Source: an uncultured Gemmiger sp.
Lineage (GTDB): Bacteria; Bacillota; Clostridia; Oscillospirales; Ruminococcaceae
Length of the DNA stretch: 11,589 nt
Reading direction: 5' to 3'
Assembly: GCA_959018215.1 (NCBI GenBank)
Contig: CAUEKL010000055.1
Coordinates: 1 to 11,589 of the forward strand
A program made the translations under genes and the position numbers. How positions within the stretch are numbered: the first letter of the stretch is position 1; each line of letters starts with the position of its first letter. Under the pieces are notes generated by a model that saw only the letters and a program-made list of their open reading frames with translations, had not been told where the DNA came from and made no database searches. Below, one piece after another: positions 1-6,054 of the stretch.

Positions 1-802
1 TCTCGTTGCCGCGTTCGCCGCAGCCGACGTAGATGATGATGTCGGCGTCGCACCACTTGGCCAGCTGGTGCTGGGTCATGGTCTTGCCGGTGCCGAACCC
101 GCCGGGGATGGCGGCGGCGCCGCCCTTGGCCAGGGGGAACATGGTGTCGATGACACGTTCGCCGGTGATCAGGGGCTTGGGCGAGGTCATACGCGCCGCG
201 GTGGGGCGGGGCGTACGGATGGGCCATTTCTGGCACAGGGTCAGGGTGTGCTCGTTGCCGGCTTCATCCTTGACCTTGGCGATGGGCTCTTCCACGGTAT
301 ACTGGCCGTTTTCCGCCACCCAGGTGACGGTGCAGCGGCTGTACAGCGGCGAGAGCATGCAGCGATGGGTGACGGCCGGGGTCTCCGGGCAGGTGGCATA
401 GACCTGGCCGGGTTCCAGGGTATCCCCGGGTTTGACGGTGACGGTCACATCCCACTTCTTTTCCACATCCAGGGCGGGAGCCTGGGCGCCGCGGCCGATG
501 AAGCTGCCGCTGGCGGCCTCGATGGCAGGCAGCGGGCGCTGGATGCCGTCGTAGATGTTGCGCAGGATGCCGGGGCCCAGGGTGACGGACAGCGGGGCGC
601 CGGTGGGTTCCACAGGCTCCCCGGGGCGCAGGCCGCCGGTCTCCTCATAGACCTGGATGGTGGCCGCGTCGGCGTCCAGACGGATGACTTCGCCCACCAG
701 ACGCTGGTTGCCGACATGAACCATCTCCATCATGGACAGCCCGGTGCGGCCCTTGACGGTGACCACCGGGCCGTTGATGCTGTGAAGTTTATAGGTTTGC
801 AT
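1..802 (-). CDS. atpA: V-type ATPase catalytic subunit A, N-terminal part (runs off left edge)
   Basis: This is the nucleotide-hydrolysing subunit of the V1/A1 head, which couples ATP hydrolysis or synthesis to ion movement through the membrane ring. The window holds 267 codons of a protein that normally has about 590. The N-terminus (MQTYKLHSINGPVVTVKG) is the usual beta-barrel start. The non-homologous insertion typical of A subunits follows at about residues 110-200. The P-loop GGFGTGKT lies at residues 234-241 (Lys240), followed by TQHQLAKW and then GCGERGNE at the cut edge. The P-loop differs from the common GPFGSGKT but keeps the G-x4-GKT core. The ATG at 802 has an AGGGAAGGAT-like ribosome site at 807-816 and lies 24 bases after the subunit E stop. 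Subunits B and D probably follow outside the window. Identity is very secure. Confidence 0.97.
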   Translation of the reverse strand, partial: MQTYKLHSINGPVVTVKGRTGLSMMEMVHVGNQRLVGEVIRLDADAATIQVYEETGGLRPGEPVEPTGAPLSVTLGPGILRNIYDGIQRPLPAIEAASGSFIGRGAQAPALDVEKKWDVTVTVKPGDTLEPGQVYATCPETPAVTHRCMLSPLYSRCTVTWVAENGQYTVEEPIAKVKDEAGNEHTLTLCQKWPIRTPRPTAARMTSPKPLITGERVIDTMFPLAKGGAAAIPGGFGTGKTMTQHQLAKWCDADIIIYVGCGERGNE

Positions 803-826
803 GGTGATCCTTCCCTCTTTGTAGCC

Positions 827-1411
827 TTACAGCGCGATCTCCAGCCCCGCGTTCTCCAGGAACCAGGGGCGCTGGGCCGCCAGACGGGCAGCCAGCGTAT
901 CGTCGGCTGCCAGGGCGGCGGACGGGTTTTCGGCGCGCAGTCCGCCCAGCGTGTTGGCGGCGTCTGCCTGCACGGTGCAGCCGGCGGGCAGGTCGGTGAG
1001 CAGCGGCAGGTCGGCGGACCGGGCATACAGCACGGTGCCTTCGCCCAGGCGCTTGGCCAGAGCGGCGGCGCTGGCGCACAGCCAGGGGCCGTAGTCGTCG
1101 GTGCGGGTAAAGTCGGCCAGTTTCTGCTGTGCCTTGGCAAACACGGCGTCGGCCAGTTCGGCACGGCGCTTGGCCAGGGCGCCCCGGGCTTCGGTGCGGG
1201 CGGCGCTCAGGGCGCGGTTGGCCTGGGTCTTGGCGCGGGCCGTCTCAAAAGCGACGGTGGATTCCGCACGGGCTGCCTCCGTCTTTTGGGCTTCGCTGAG
1301 CGCGGCCTCAACTTCGGCGTCGGTCTTTTCGCGGATTTCGGCGCACTGGCGTTCGCCCTCGGCCCGGATGGACGCGAGGAACTGTTCGGCGCGGACGTTC
1401 AATTCCAGCAT
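827..1411 (-). CDS. atpE: V-type ATPase peripheral stalk subunit E
   Basis: Subunit E pairs with subunit G to form the peripheral stalk that holds the catalytic head still against the rotating ring. The 194-residue product has the family's usual length. Residues 1-90 are a charged, alanine-rich helix suited to a coiled coil, and the remainder is a mixed C-terminal domain that would bind the A3B3 head. The reading frame is open upstream to a TTG at 1453. I chose the ATG at 1411 because GGGGGTG (1418-1424) sits six bases before it and because the protein then starts MLELNVRAEQF, directly at the helix. It lies between subunit F (74-base gap) and subunit A (24-base gap). The sequence is poorly conserved, as usual for E, so the call rests on length, helix pattern and operon position. 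Confidence 0.88.
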   Translation of the reverse strand: MLELNVRAEQFLASIRAEGERQCAEIREKTDAEVEAALSEAQKTEAARAESTVAFETARAKTQANRALSAARTEARGALAKRRAELADAVFAKAQQKLADFTRTDDYGPWLCASAAALAKRLGEGTVLYARSADLPLLTDLPAGCTVQADAANTLGGLRAENPSAALAADDTLAARLAAQRPWFLENAGLEIAL

Positions 1412-1417
1412 ATGGTA

Positions 1418-1424
1418 CACCCCC
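1418..1424 (-). promoter_or_regulatory. Ribosome binding site that fixes the subunit E start
   Basis: On the minus strand the sequence GGGGGTG ends six bases before the ATG at 1411. The alternative upstream TTG at 1453 has no comparable site in front of it. Confidence 0.6.
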
Positions 1425-1455
1425 AAAAAACGAATTTGTGTTGTTGTTGACAAGT

Positions 1456-1470
1456 CCCGGAACCGCCGGG
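1456..1470 (-). other. Small GC-rich hairpin in the F–E intergenic gap
   Basis: CCCGG at 1456-1460 pairs with CCGGG at 1466-1470 around a five-base loop. It lies in the 74-base gap between the subunit F stop and the subunit E start, the largest gap in the operon apart from I–K. No T-run follows on the minus strand, so it is not an intrinsic terminator. It could mark an mRNA processing or stability point, but that is inference. Confidence 0.3.
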
Positions 1471-1485
1471 CCGGGCAAAGCCTTT

Positions 1486-1791
1486 TTACACTTTGATGCC
1501 GATGGCTTCGCGGATGTAACGGGTGATGCGGTCCTTGCCGGCGGAACCGCCGGTGGAAGGCACCGTGACCAGCAACGGGCCGCCTGCACTGCCCAGCACC
1601 GGGGCAAGAGCCTCGGGGTAGGCTTCGGAGATCTTCTCGGTGACGAGGATCATGCCGATGTCCTTCTGCTTGGCAATGGACTGCAGCGCGGCGCGGACGT
1701 CGTCCTCGCTGCGGGCGACGGTCCCCTCGATGCCGGCCAGGCGCAGGCCGTTCATGGCATCGGAGTTATCGCTGATAAGATAAAAACGCAT
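1486..1791 (-). CDS. atpF: V-type ATPase central stalk subunit F
   Basis: Subunit F sits with subunit D in the rotating central stalk and influences coupling. The 101-residue product matches the family length of about 100. It opens with MRFYLISDNSDAMNGLRLAGI, matching the family's D-x-x-x-x-G-x-R-L-A-G-I signature. It continues with the ILVTEKISEAYPE segment, which corresponds to the conserved I-L-x-T-E-K-I strand-helix, and closes with a short amphipathic helix. The ATG at 1791 starts three bases after the subunit K stop and has only a weak ribosome site (GGTG) inside the end of K. Translation is therefore probably coupled to K. The lower initiation would fit a need for one F per complex against many K copies, which is inference. 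Confidence 0.95.
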   Translation of the reverse strand: MRFYLISDNSDAMNGLRLAGIEGTVARSEDDVRAALQSIAKQKDIGMILVTEKISEAYPEALAPVLGSAGGPLLVTVPSTGGSAGKDRITRYIREAIGIKV

Positions 1792-1794
1792 CGT

Positions 1795-2172
1795 TTACAC
1801 CAGCTTGCTCAGGATCATGATGGAGATGACCAGGCCGTACAGAGCGATGGATTCGCCCAGAGCGACGAAGATCAGGCTCTTACCGAAGGTCTTGGGGTTT
1901 TCGCTGTTGGCGGCGATGGCGGCGGGAGCGCCGGCGGCAACGGCAATGCCGCCGCCGATGCCGGCCAGGCCGGTGGCCAGGGCAGCGGCCACCAGGCCGA
2001 TGCTCAGGCTGGTGTTGTGTTCATTTTCGGGGCTGACTTCCTCGGAAGCGGTGGTCTGGGCGGTGGTGCTGGCGGTGTCGGTGCCTTCCGCGCTGGCGGC
2101 GAAGCAGCCGAAGCAGACCAGGGTAAAGACGATAAACAGAGAAGCGATCAGTTTACGAGCGTTGGTTTTCAT
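1795..2172 (-). CDS. atpK: V-type ATPase membrane ring subunit K (proteolipid) with signal peptide
   Basis: This proteolipid forms the rotating membrane ring and carries the ion-binding carboxylate. The 125-residue protein has three parts. First is a cleavable signal-like sequence (basic start, hydrophobic residues about 8-26, likely AASA/E cleavage after Ala28). Next is a polar Thr/Ser/Ala/Glu-rich stretch at about 29-54. Last is a single two-helix hairpin: helix 1 at about 57-88 with glycine-rich GLAGIGGGIAVAAGA, and helix 2 at about 98-124. Glu107 in ALGESIALYG is the ion-binding residue, followed by Ser108 and Tyr112. Many clostridial and enterococcal K subunits are four-helix 16 kDa proteins, whereas this one is the short type with a leader, as in Thermus. 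AGGAGG at 2181-2186 sits eight bases before the ATG, the strongest site in the operon, fitting high copy number. Confidence 0.93.
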   Translation of the reverse strand: MKTNARKLIASLFIVFTLVCFGCFAASAEGTDTASTTAQTTASEEVSPENEHNTSLSIGLVAAALATGLAGIGGGIAVAAGAPAAIAANSENPKTFGKSLIFVALGESIALYGLVISIMILSKLV

Positions 2173-2180
2173 GATAATAC

Positions 2181-2186
2181 CCTCCT
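2181..2186 (-). promoter_or_regulatory. Consensus ribosome binding site of subunit K
   Basis: A full AGGAGG lies eight bases before the K start, in a 71-base gap after subunit I. It contrasts with the weak or overlapping sites of F, C and I. It probably raises K synthesis relative to its neighbours in the same transcript, because the ring needs many copies. Confidence 0.7.
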
Positions 2187-2243
2187 GTGATTGAACGGTT
2201 TGGTTGTATCCAAAAGACGGGGCTCACCGGTTGGCGGGCACTG

Positions 2244-4184
2244 TCAGGAAGCATCGGTGGGAACGACGGTGGCAGCGTCGTTCAGGTCCAGGGCGCGGAA
2301 CTTGTGGCCGCCGCCCTGATAGAAACGGCTGAACATCTCGTAGAATTCCAGACGGATGCCCTGAATCGCGGACAGCAGCGCTTCCAGCGCAATGACCACG
2401 ATGTTGCCCAGCACGACCACCACCGGGTTGGCGGGGGTTCCGGCCAGGGTAAAGACGACCATCATCATGCTGGCGTGGACGATGACAAAGGCGCCCACAC
2501 GCAGGAAGGAGATGGTATTGGACAGGTAGCTGAGCACGCTTTCCAGCAGTTCAAAGAAGTTCTGCATCAGGTAGCCGCTCCAGCCTTCGGCGGGTTTCCA
2601 GTCAGGGTCGCCGTTGACCAGGGGAGCCAACACCCCCGCAAAGAGCAGGGCCGCCAGGCCCAGCACCAGCAGGATGGCGGCCAGCCATACCGGCATAAAG
2701 ACAGTGGCACCCATGAAGGCGCTGATCAGGTCCACACCGGACACGTAGGTGATGACGCCCACCACGCCGTTGGTGCCGAAGAGCACATCCCCGGTGTGGC
2801 CCTGCTTGGCCTGGGTGTAGATGTTCATGCCCATGGCGGCCAGGACCAGGACCACGCCGATGTAGACGGCGCACAGCAGGATGCCGGTGATGGATTCCAT
2901 GACCGACACCGGTTTGCCGGGCAGCCCGATGGCCAGGTACAGCGGGTTGAGGACATCCTCAAAGCCGAAGACCGAGCCGTAGACAAAACCGGCCAGGGTG
3001 CTGGCGATGCCGCAGGGGATCATCAGGTGAAACAGCGGATTCTTTTTGACCTTCCACATAAACAGGCTGAATGCGGTGAGCACCAGCCCCTGCCCTACGT
3101 CCCCGAACATGATGCCGAAAAGTACGGTGAAGGTCACGGCGACGAACGCGGTCACATCCGTTTCGTCATAGTTGGGCAGTCCGTACATCTCGACAAAGAA
3201 CTCAAAAGGGCGGAAAAACCAGGCATTGCGCAGCTTGGTGGGCGGTGTATGGCGTCCGGATTTGTCCGGGTCGTCCACGGTGATGCGGATGCTGGGGATG
3301 GACTTGGCCAGCTCGGTGATCTCGGCGATCTGGGAAGCGGGGACCCAGCCCACGCAGAAGAAGTGCGCGCCCTTGACGGCGGCGTACTGGCGCAGGCTGA
3401 AGACGGCGGCGTTGTAGCGGGCGCCGCTGTAGATGGTCAGGACCTTTTCCAGGTTGTCCTGCCAGACTTTGCGCAGGCGTTCGTCCAGGCTGTCGATGCT
3501 CTGCTGCACCACTTCCAGGTTTTCCCGGAAGTGCTCCACGATCTCCTCCGGGCTGCCGGCGGCGCCGGGCACCCGCAGAGGTTCGAAGAACAGCATGGAG
3601 AAGATGCCGTCGGTCTCCTGGGCCTTGCTGCGGGGGGTGAAGTAGACGCCCCAGTAGCCGTCAGCCGTCTGGCTGCAAGGCACAAAGAGGATGTAGGGAT
3701 CGTCGGCATAGTTGCTCATCAGCTTGTTGTAGCCGGCCTTGGGCAGAAAACCGAACCGCACCTTCACATGCTTGCAGTTGCCGATGTCGTCCACGTTGGC
3801 TTTCAGGCTCAGGAAATGACTGTACTGGTCAATGCCTTCGTGGCAGAGCTTCTGTTGTTCCAGCAGGCTGGCCTTTTCGTCCCGCAGCGCGTCGATGCGC
3901 TGGGTCAGGCTGTCCAGGAACTCCCGGGTATCGGGGTCCGCCGGGGTCTTCTGCGGCGCATCCTCCGGCAGGTCCTGGCCAACCTCCTTGGCCAGAGTCT
4001 GTACACGCTGCACCAGCGGCGTGTAGGGGTCCTCCTCATTCAGCGGGGCATAGCCCAGTGAGGCGGACATGTAGTCGGCGGCAGGCTCCAGCCCGAACCG
4101 TCCGTCCAGACAGCAGGCGCCCAAAAATTCGTCCAGGTGCGGCAGGGTGCCCTGCACATGGACAAGCTTCATGCGTTCGACCAA
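2244..4184 (-). CDS. atpI: V-type ATPase membrane subunit I (a-type stator subunit)
   Basis: Subunit I forms the ion half-channels next to the ring and its soluble arm anchors the peripheral stalks. The 646 residues fit the family. Residues 1-340 are a cytoplasmic arm with a coiled-coil stretch at about 85-130 and another at about 210-245. The rest is membrane-embedded, with FGIMFGDVGQG at 356-366, about eight hydrophobic segments, and SNTISFLRVGAFVIVHA, whose Arg562 is the essential channel arginine. The conserved tail EALLSAIQGIRLEFYEMF begins at residue 601. The start is a choice. The TTG at 4184 has GGGAGGG nine bases upstream (4194-4200), while the ATG at 4172 (MKLVHVQG) is 21 bases from it. 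I prefer the TTG because relatives also have a few residues before the MK pair. Only one base separates it from the subunit C stop codon. Confidence 0.96.
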   Translation of the reverse strand: MVERMKLVHVQGTLPHLDEFLGACCLDGRFGLEPAADYMSASLGYAPLNEEDPYTPLVQRVQTLAKEVGQDLPEDAPQKTPADPDTREFLDSLTQRIDALRDEKASLLEQQKLCHEGIDQYSHFLSLKANVDDIGNCKHVKVRFGFLPKAGYNKLMSNYADDPYILFVPCSQTADGYWGVYFTPRSKAQETDGIFSMLFFEPLRVPGAAGSPEEIVEHFRENLEVVQQSIDSLDERLRKVWQDNLEKVLTIYSGARYNAAVFSLRQYAAVKGAHFFCVGWVPASQIAEITELAKSIPSIRITVDDPDKSGRHTPPTKLRNAWFFRPFEFFVEMYGLPNYDETDVTAFVAVTFTVLFGIMFGDVGQGLVLTAFSLFMWKVKKNPLFHLMIPCGIASTLAGFVYGSVFGFEDVLNPLYLAIGLPGKPVSVMESITGILLCAVYIGVVLVLAAMGMNIYTQAKQGHTGDVLFGTNGVVGVITYVSGVDLISAFMGATVFMPVWLAAILLVLGLAALLFAGVLAPLVNGDPDWKPAEGWSGYLMQNFFELLESVLSYLSNTISFLRVGAFVIVHASMMMVVFTLAGTPANPVVVVLGNIVVIALEALLSAIQGIRLEFYEMFSRFYQGGGHKFRALDLNDAATVVPTDAS

Positions 4185-4185
4185 A

Positions 4186-5283
4186 TCAACTCACCCTCCC
4201 TTTCTCGTTGTCTGCCTGGCAGCCGACCAGCATGGACAGCAGCTCATCGGCAGGCATGTGGTAATGAACGCCCTCGATAATATGATCAAGGTTTTGCACC
4301 TCGCACCGGGCCAGATAGATATAACACAACATGACCAGGCTGGGGTCGGTGGAAAAGCGCAGCCATTTGGCGCACCAGTCGTACCGGTACATCTGCAGTC
4401 CTTCTTTCAGGATGCGGTAGGTGTACCGCCGCAACGCGCGGCCGTAGCGGTTTTTGTCCAGCGCGGCGCGGAAGGCCTCAATGTCCTTGGCGCCCAGCAT
4501 GGCGTTCCATTCCGCCTCGGTCAGATTGGTGCAGTCGCGCCGGGCGGCGGCGTCCACCGCCGCCACCGACGCATTCATGCGGATCAGGCGGGCTGCGTTG
4601 GAAATGGCGGCTGCGTCACATTCCAGCGCAATGAAGTCCCGCACCCCCGGCTCCGCGCCGGGGGCGGAAGGGCCCTGCCCCTCCGGTGCCAGGGAAACCA
4701 GCGCCTTGTGGCGCCAGGTTTCCAGGAACGGTTCGGCATGTACCAGCAGCTTGGAACCCGCCGGCAGGTCGGCCAGGGGGGCCAGCATCTTCTGGTAGGG
4801 GGTGCCGGCCAAAGCGGCCAGCAGGCTCTTGGCGTCGGTCACCTTGGCCAGGGCGTACAGGTCCACGGTACAGCGCTGCTGCAGAAAGTCCGGCAGCTTG
4901 TACAGGTAGTCGCCCGGGTGCCCGGCGTCCAGACAGCGCAGGCAGGACAGAATTTCGTCCACCTCGCAGCTGGTGGTGAAGTAACCGTACACCAGATGAC
5001 CGGAGGAAAGCTCGTACCGGCACAGACTGTCGTACCGGTCGAAGATGGCCTGCCGGAGCAGGGCTTCCAGCTGGGCGCGGCGGGCCGTGGGCGGGTTGAC
5101 GCTCTTGAGGGCTTCCTCATACATGGGCAGCGCCTTGAGTTCCACGGCCAGGGCCGACATGGTGCGGCAGGCGGCCAGGCGTTTGTAATCCGCCGTGGTC
5201 AGCCTGCGGCCGTACATGGCCCGGGCCTTGGCCAGGGCAGCGTTGCTGGCCCTGGTTTTCATGGGCAGCGGCAGCGGCAGCAT
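4186..5283 (-). CDS. atpC: V-type ATPase subunit C (AC39/d-like socket subunit)
   Basis: Subunit C is the funnel-shaped, mostly helical adaptor that seats the central stalk on the membrane ring. The 365-residue product is slightly longer than the usual 320-350. It starts MLPLPLPMKTRASNAALAKARAMYGRRLT and ends with the family's characteristic tail, YIYLARCEVQNLDHIIEG, which corresponds to the conserved Y-x-x-A-x-x-E-x-x-N-x-x-x-I-x-x-G. The ATG at 5283 overlaps the stop of the preceding gene by one base (TGATG) and has GGGGGTG at 5291-5297. The internal Met8 has no ribosome site. Placement of C ahead of I, instead of between E and A, differs from the Enterococcus ntp order and is a lineage feature. 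The call rests on the C-terminal motif, length and operon position. Confidence 0.9.
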   Translation of the reverse strand: MLPLPLPMKTRASNAALAKARAMYGRRLTTADYKRLAACRTMSALAVELKALPMYEEALKSVNPPTARRAQLEALLRQAIFDRYDSLCRYELSSGHLVYGYFTTSCEVDEILSCLRCLDAGHPGDYLYKLPDFLQQRCTVDLYALAKVTDAKSLLAALAGTPYQKMLAPLADLPAGSKLLVHAEPFLETWRHKALVSLAPEGQGPSAPGAEPGVRDFIALECDAAAISNAARLIRMNASVAAVDAAARRDCTNLTEAEWNAMLGAKDIEAFRAALDKNRYGRALRRYTYRILKEGLQMYRYDWCAKWLRFSTDPSLVMLCYIYLARCEVQNLDHIIEGVHYHMPADELLSMLVGCQADNEKGRVS

Positions 5284-5624
5284 CAGGCCTCACCCCCGGC
5301 ACCCGTGCCGGCCAGTGCACGGCGGCACAGTTCGTCCACCCATTGATCCCCGCAGGCGTCGGCCCGCTGCTGCAGATTCTGTTCCGCGGCAGCGCGGTTC
5401 TTGGCCAGTTCTTCCAGGGCGGCGGTATTGGCATCGGATGCCTCTTTGGCGGCGGCATCGGCACGGGCCTTGCTGTCGGCGGCAGCCTGGGCCGCGATCT
5501 TGCGGCGCTGCTCCTCCAGCCCGGCCAGCCGGGCGGTCCGCTCGGCCTGCGCTTCGTCGGCCGCCTTGCGCTGGGCGGCGTCCATATCCAGGATCGCCTG
5601 CATCAATTCGTTCAAATCTTTCAT
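5283..5624 (-). CDS. Probable V-type ATPase peripheral stalk subunit G/H (coiled coil)
   Basis: This first gene of the operon encodes 113 residues, nearly all of one long charged alanine-rich helix (about 8-95) without proline or glycine breaks apart from Gly35. It has the composition of a parallel coiled coil and ends in a short CGDQWVDELCRRAL segment. In V/A-type ATPases the small coiled-coil subunit (G, or H in archaea) winds around subunit E in the peripheral stalk. Length and position fit that role, although the sequence itself has no sharp signature and automatic pipelines may call it hypothetical. The frame is open upstream to 5747. I chose the ATG at 5624 because GAGGTGA (5629-5635) precedes it and the helix starts there. 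The stop overlaps the subunit C start by one base. Confidence 0.8.
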   Translation of the reverse strand: MKDLNELMQAILDMDAAQRKAADEAQAERTARLAGLEEQRRKIAAQAAADSKARADAAAKEASDANTAALEELAKNRAAAEQNLQQRADACGDQWVDELCRRALAGTGAGGEA

Positions 5625-5782
5625 CGTATCACCTCGAAAAGACGCCTGTGCGGTCTGTCGGCCCCGGCGCCGGCCGCAGCCGGACTTTTCCCCGGGGAAA
5701 CGTCGCGGCAAACTGCGTCCGGGGAACATCCTTGTTCCCCGGTCCACGGTCTGCCGCTCGTTTTGTTATCAAAATTCCCTCT
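5625..5782 (-). promoter_or_regulatory. Structured distal part of the V-ATPase leader
   Basis: No gene is supported here. On the transcribed strand the leader carries several dyads. CCGGGGAAC at 5719-5727 pairs with GTTCCCCGG at 5734-5742 (nine pairs, six-base loop). That hairpin is enclosed by GCGGCA (5705-5710) and TGCCGC (5752-5757). The 14-base palindrome TTTCCCCGGGGAAA lies at 5687-5700 and CCGGCGCCGG at 5664-5673. The ribosome site GAGGTGA at 5629-5635 lies outside the strongest stems. The density of dyads suggests a folded RNA. Confidence 0.45.
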
Positions 5783-5843
5783 AAAAAGCGGCAATGGGGC
5801 GGGCCAGCACCTGACGGTACATGGCTGACGCCCCCATTGCCGC
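5783..5843 (-). terminator. Terminator-like hairpin inside the V-ATPase leader (candidate attenuator)
   Basis: GCGGCAATGGGG at 5788-5799 is the exact reverse complement of 5832-5843. On the minus strand this 12-pair stem is followed directly by TTTTT (5787-5783), the form of an intrinsic terminator. It lies about 45-105 bases after the predicted transcription start and about 160 bases before the first gene. It therefore cannot be the end of an upstream gene, since the pullulanase already has a terminator at 6014-6046. A competing hairpin may form upstream from CCGCA/TGCGG, which would take four bases of the stem. Control by attenuation is inference. Confidence 0.6.
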
Positions 5844-5893
5844 ACGGTGAACATTTCAGCGCACTGCGGACGCCTCGGTTCTTTCCGGGCTCA

Positions 5894-5921
5894 ATTATAG
5901 CACTCTGCCTAAAGATTGCAA
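5894..5921 (-). promoter_or_regulatory. Sigma-A promoter of the V-ATPase operon
   Basis: On the minus strand, TTGCAA (-35, 5916-5921) is followed after 16 bases by a perfect TATAAT (-10, 5894-5899). Transcription should begin near 5887, giving a leader of about 263 bases before the ATG at 5624. The surrounding DNA is AT-rich, in contrast to the coding regions. Confidence 0.75.
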
Positions 5922-6013
5922 CCCCTTTTTGTGCAAAGCGTGAAACTGAACAAAAAAATGTGGTTTTTTGGCATGCCTCTTACGAAAAATTAAACAACTA
6001 TTCAAATTTCTTC

Positions 6014-6046
6014 AATAAAAAAAGCCCGGCCTGGGAGCCGGGCTTT
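6014..6046 (-). terminator. Intrinsic terminator after the pullulanase gene
   Basis: AAAGCCCGGC (6021-6030) pairs with GCCGGGCTTT (6037-6046) around a six-base loop. On the minus strand the stem is followed by a run of seven T (6017-6023, partly in the stem). The stem starts eight bases after the pullulanase stop codon, so it ends that transcript and separates it from the V-ATPase operon. Confidence 0.9.
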
Positions 6047-6054
6047 CGTCATAT

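Noticed and set aside
2187..4061. A 624-codon open frame on the plus strand
   Set aside because: It is antisense to subunit I, has a His/Gln/Gly-rich composition typical of the complement of GC-rich coding DNA, and no family resemblance. The same applies to the plus-strand frames at 68-1450, 4147-5346, 6145-8016 and 8155-9588.
5621..5854. 77-codon frame in the V-ATPase leader starting MFTVRQW
   Set aside because: It runs through the terminator-like stem and other dyads, has no ribosome site, and resembles nothing known.
5894..5906. GAGTGCTA next to the V-ATPase -10, resembling half of a CIRCE site
   Set aside because: The left arm TTAGCACTC is absent at the required nine-base spacing, so it is not an HrcA site.
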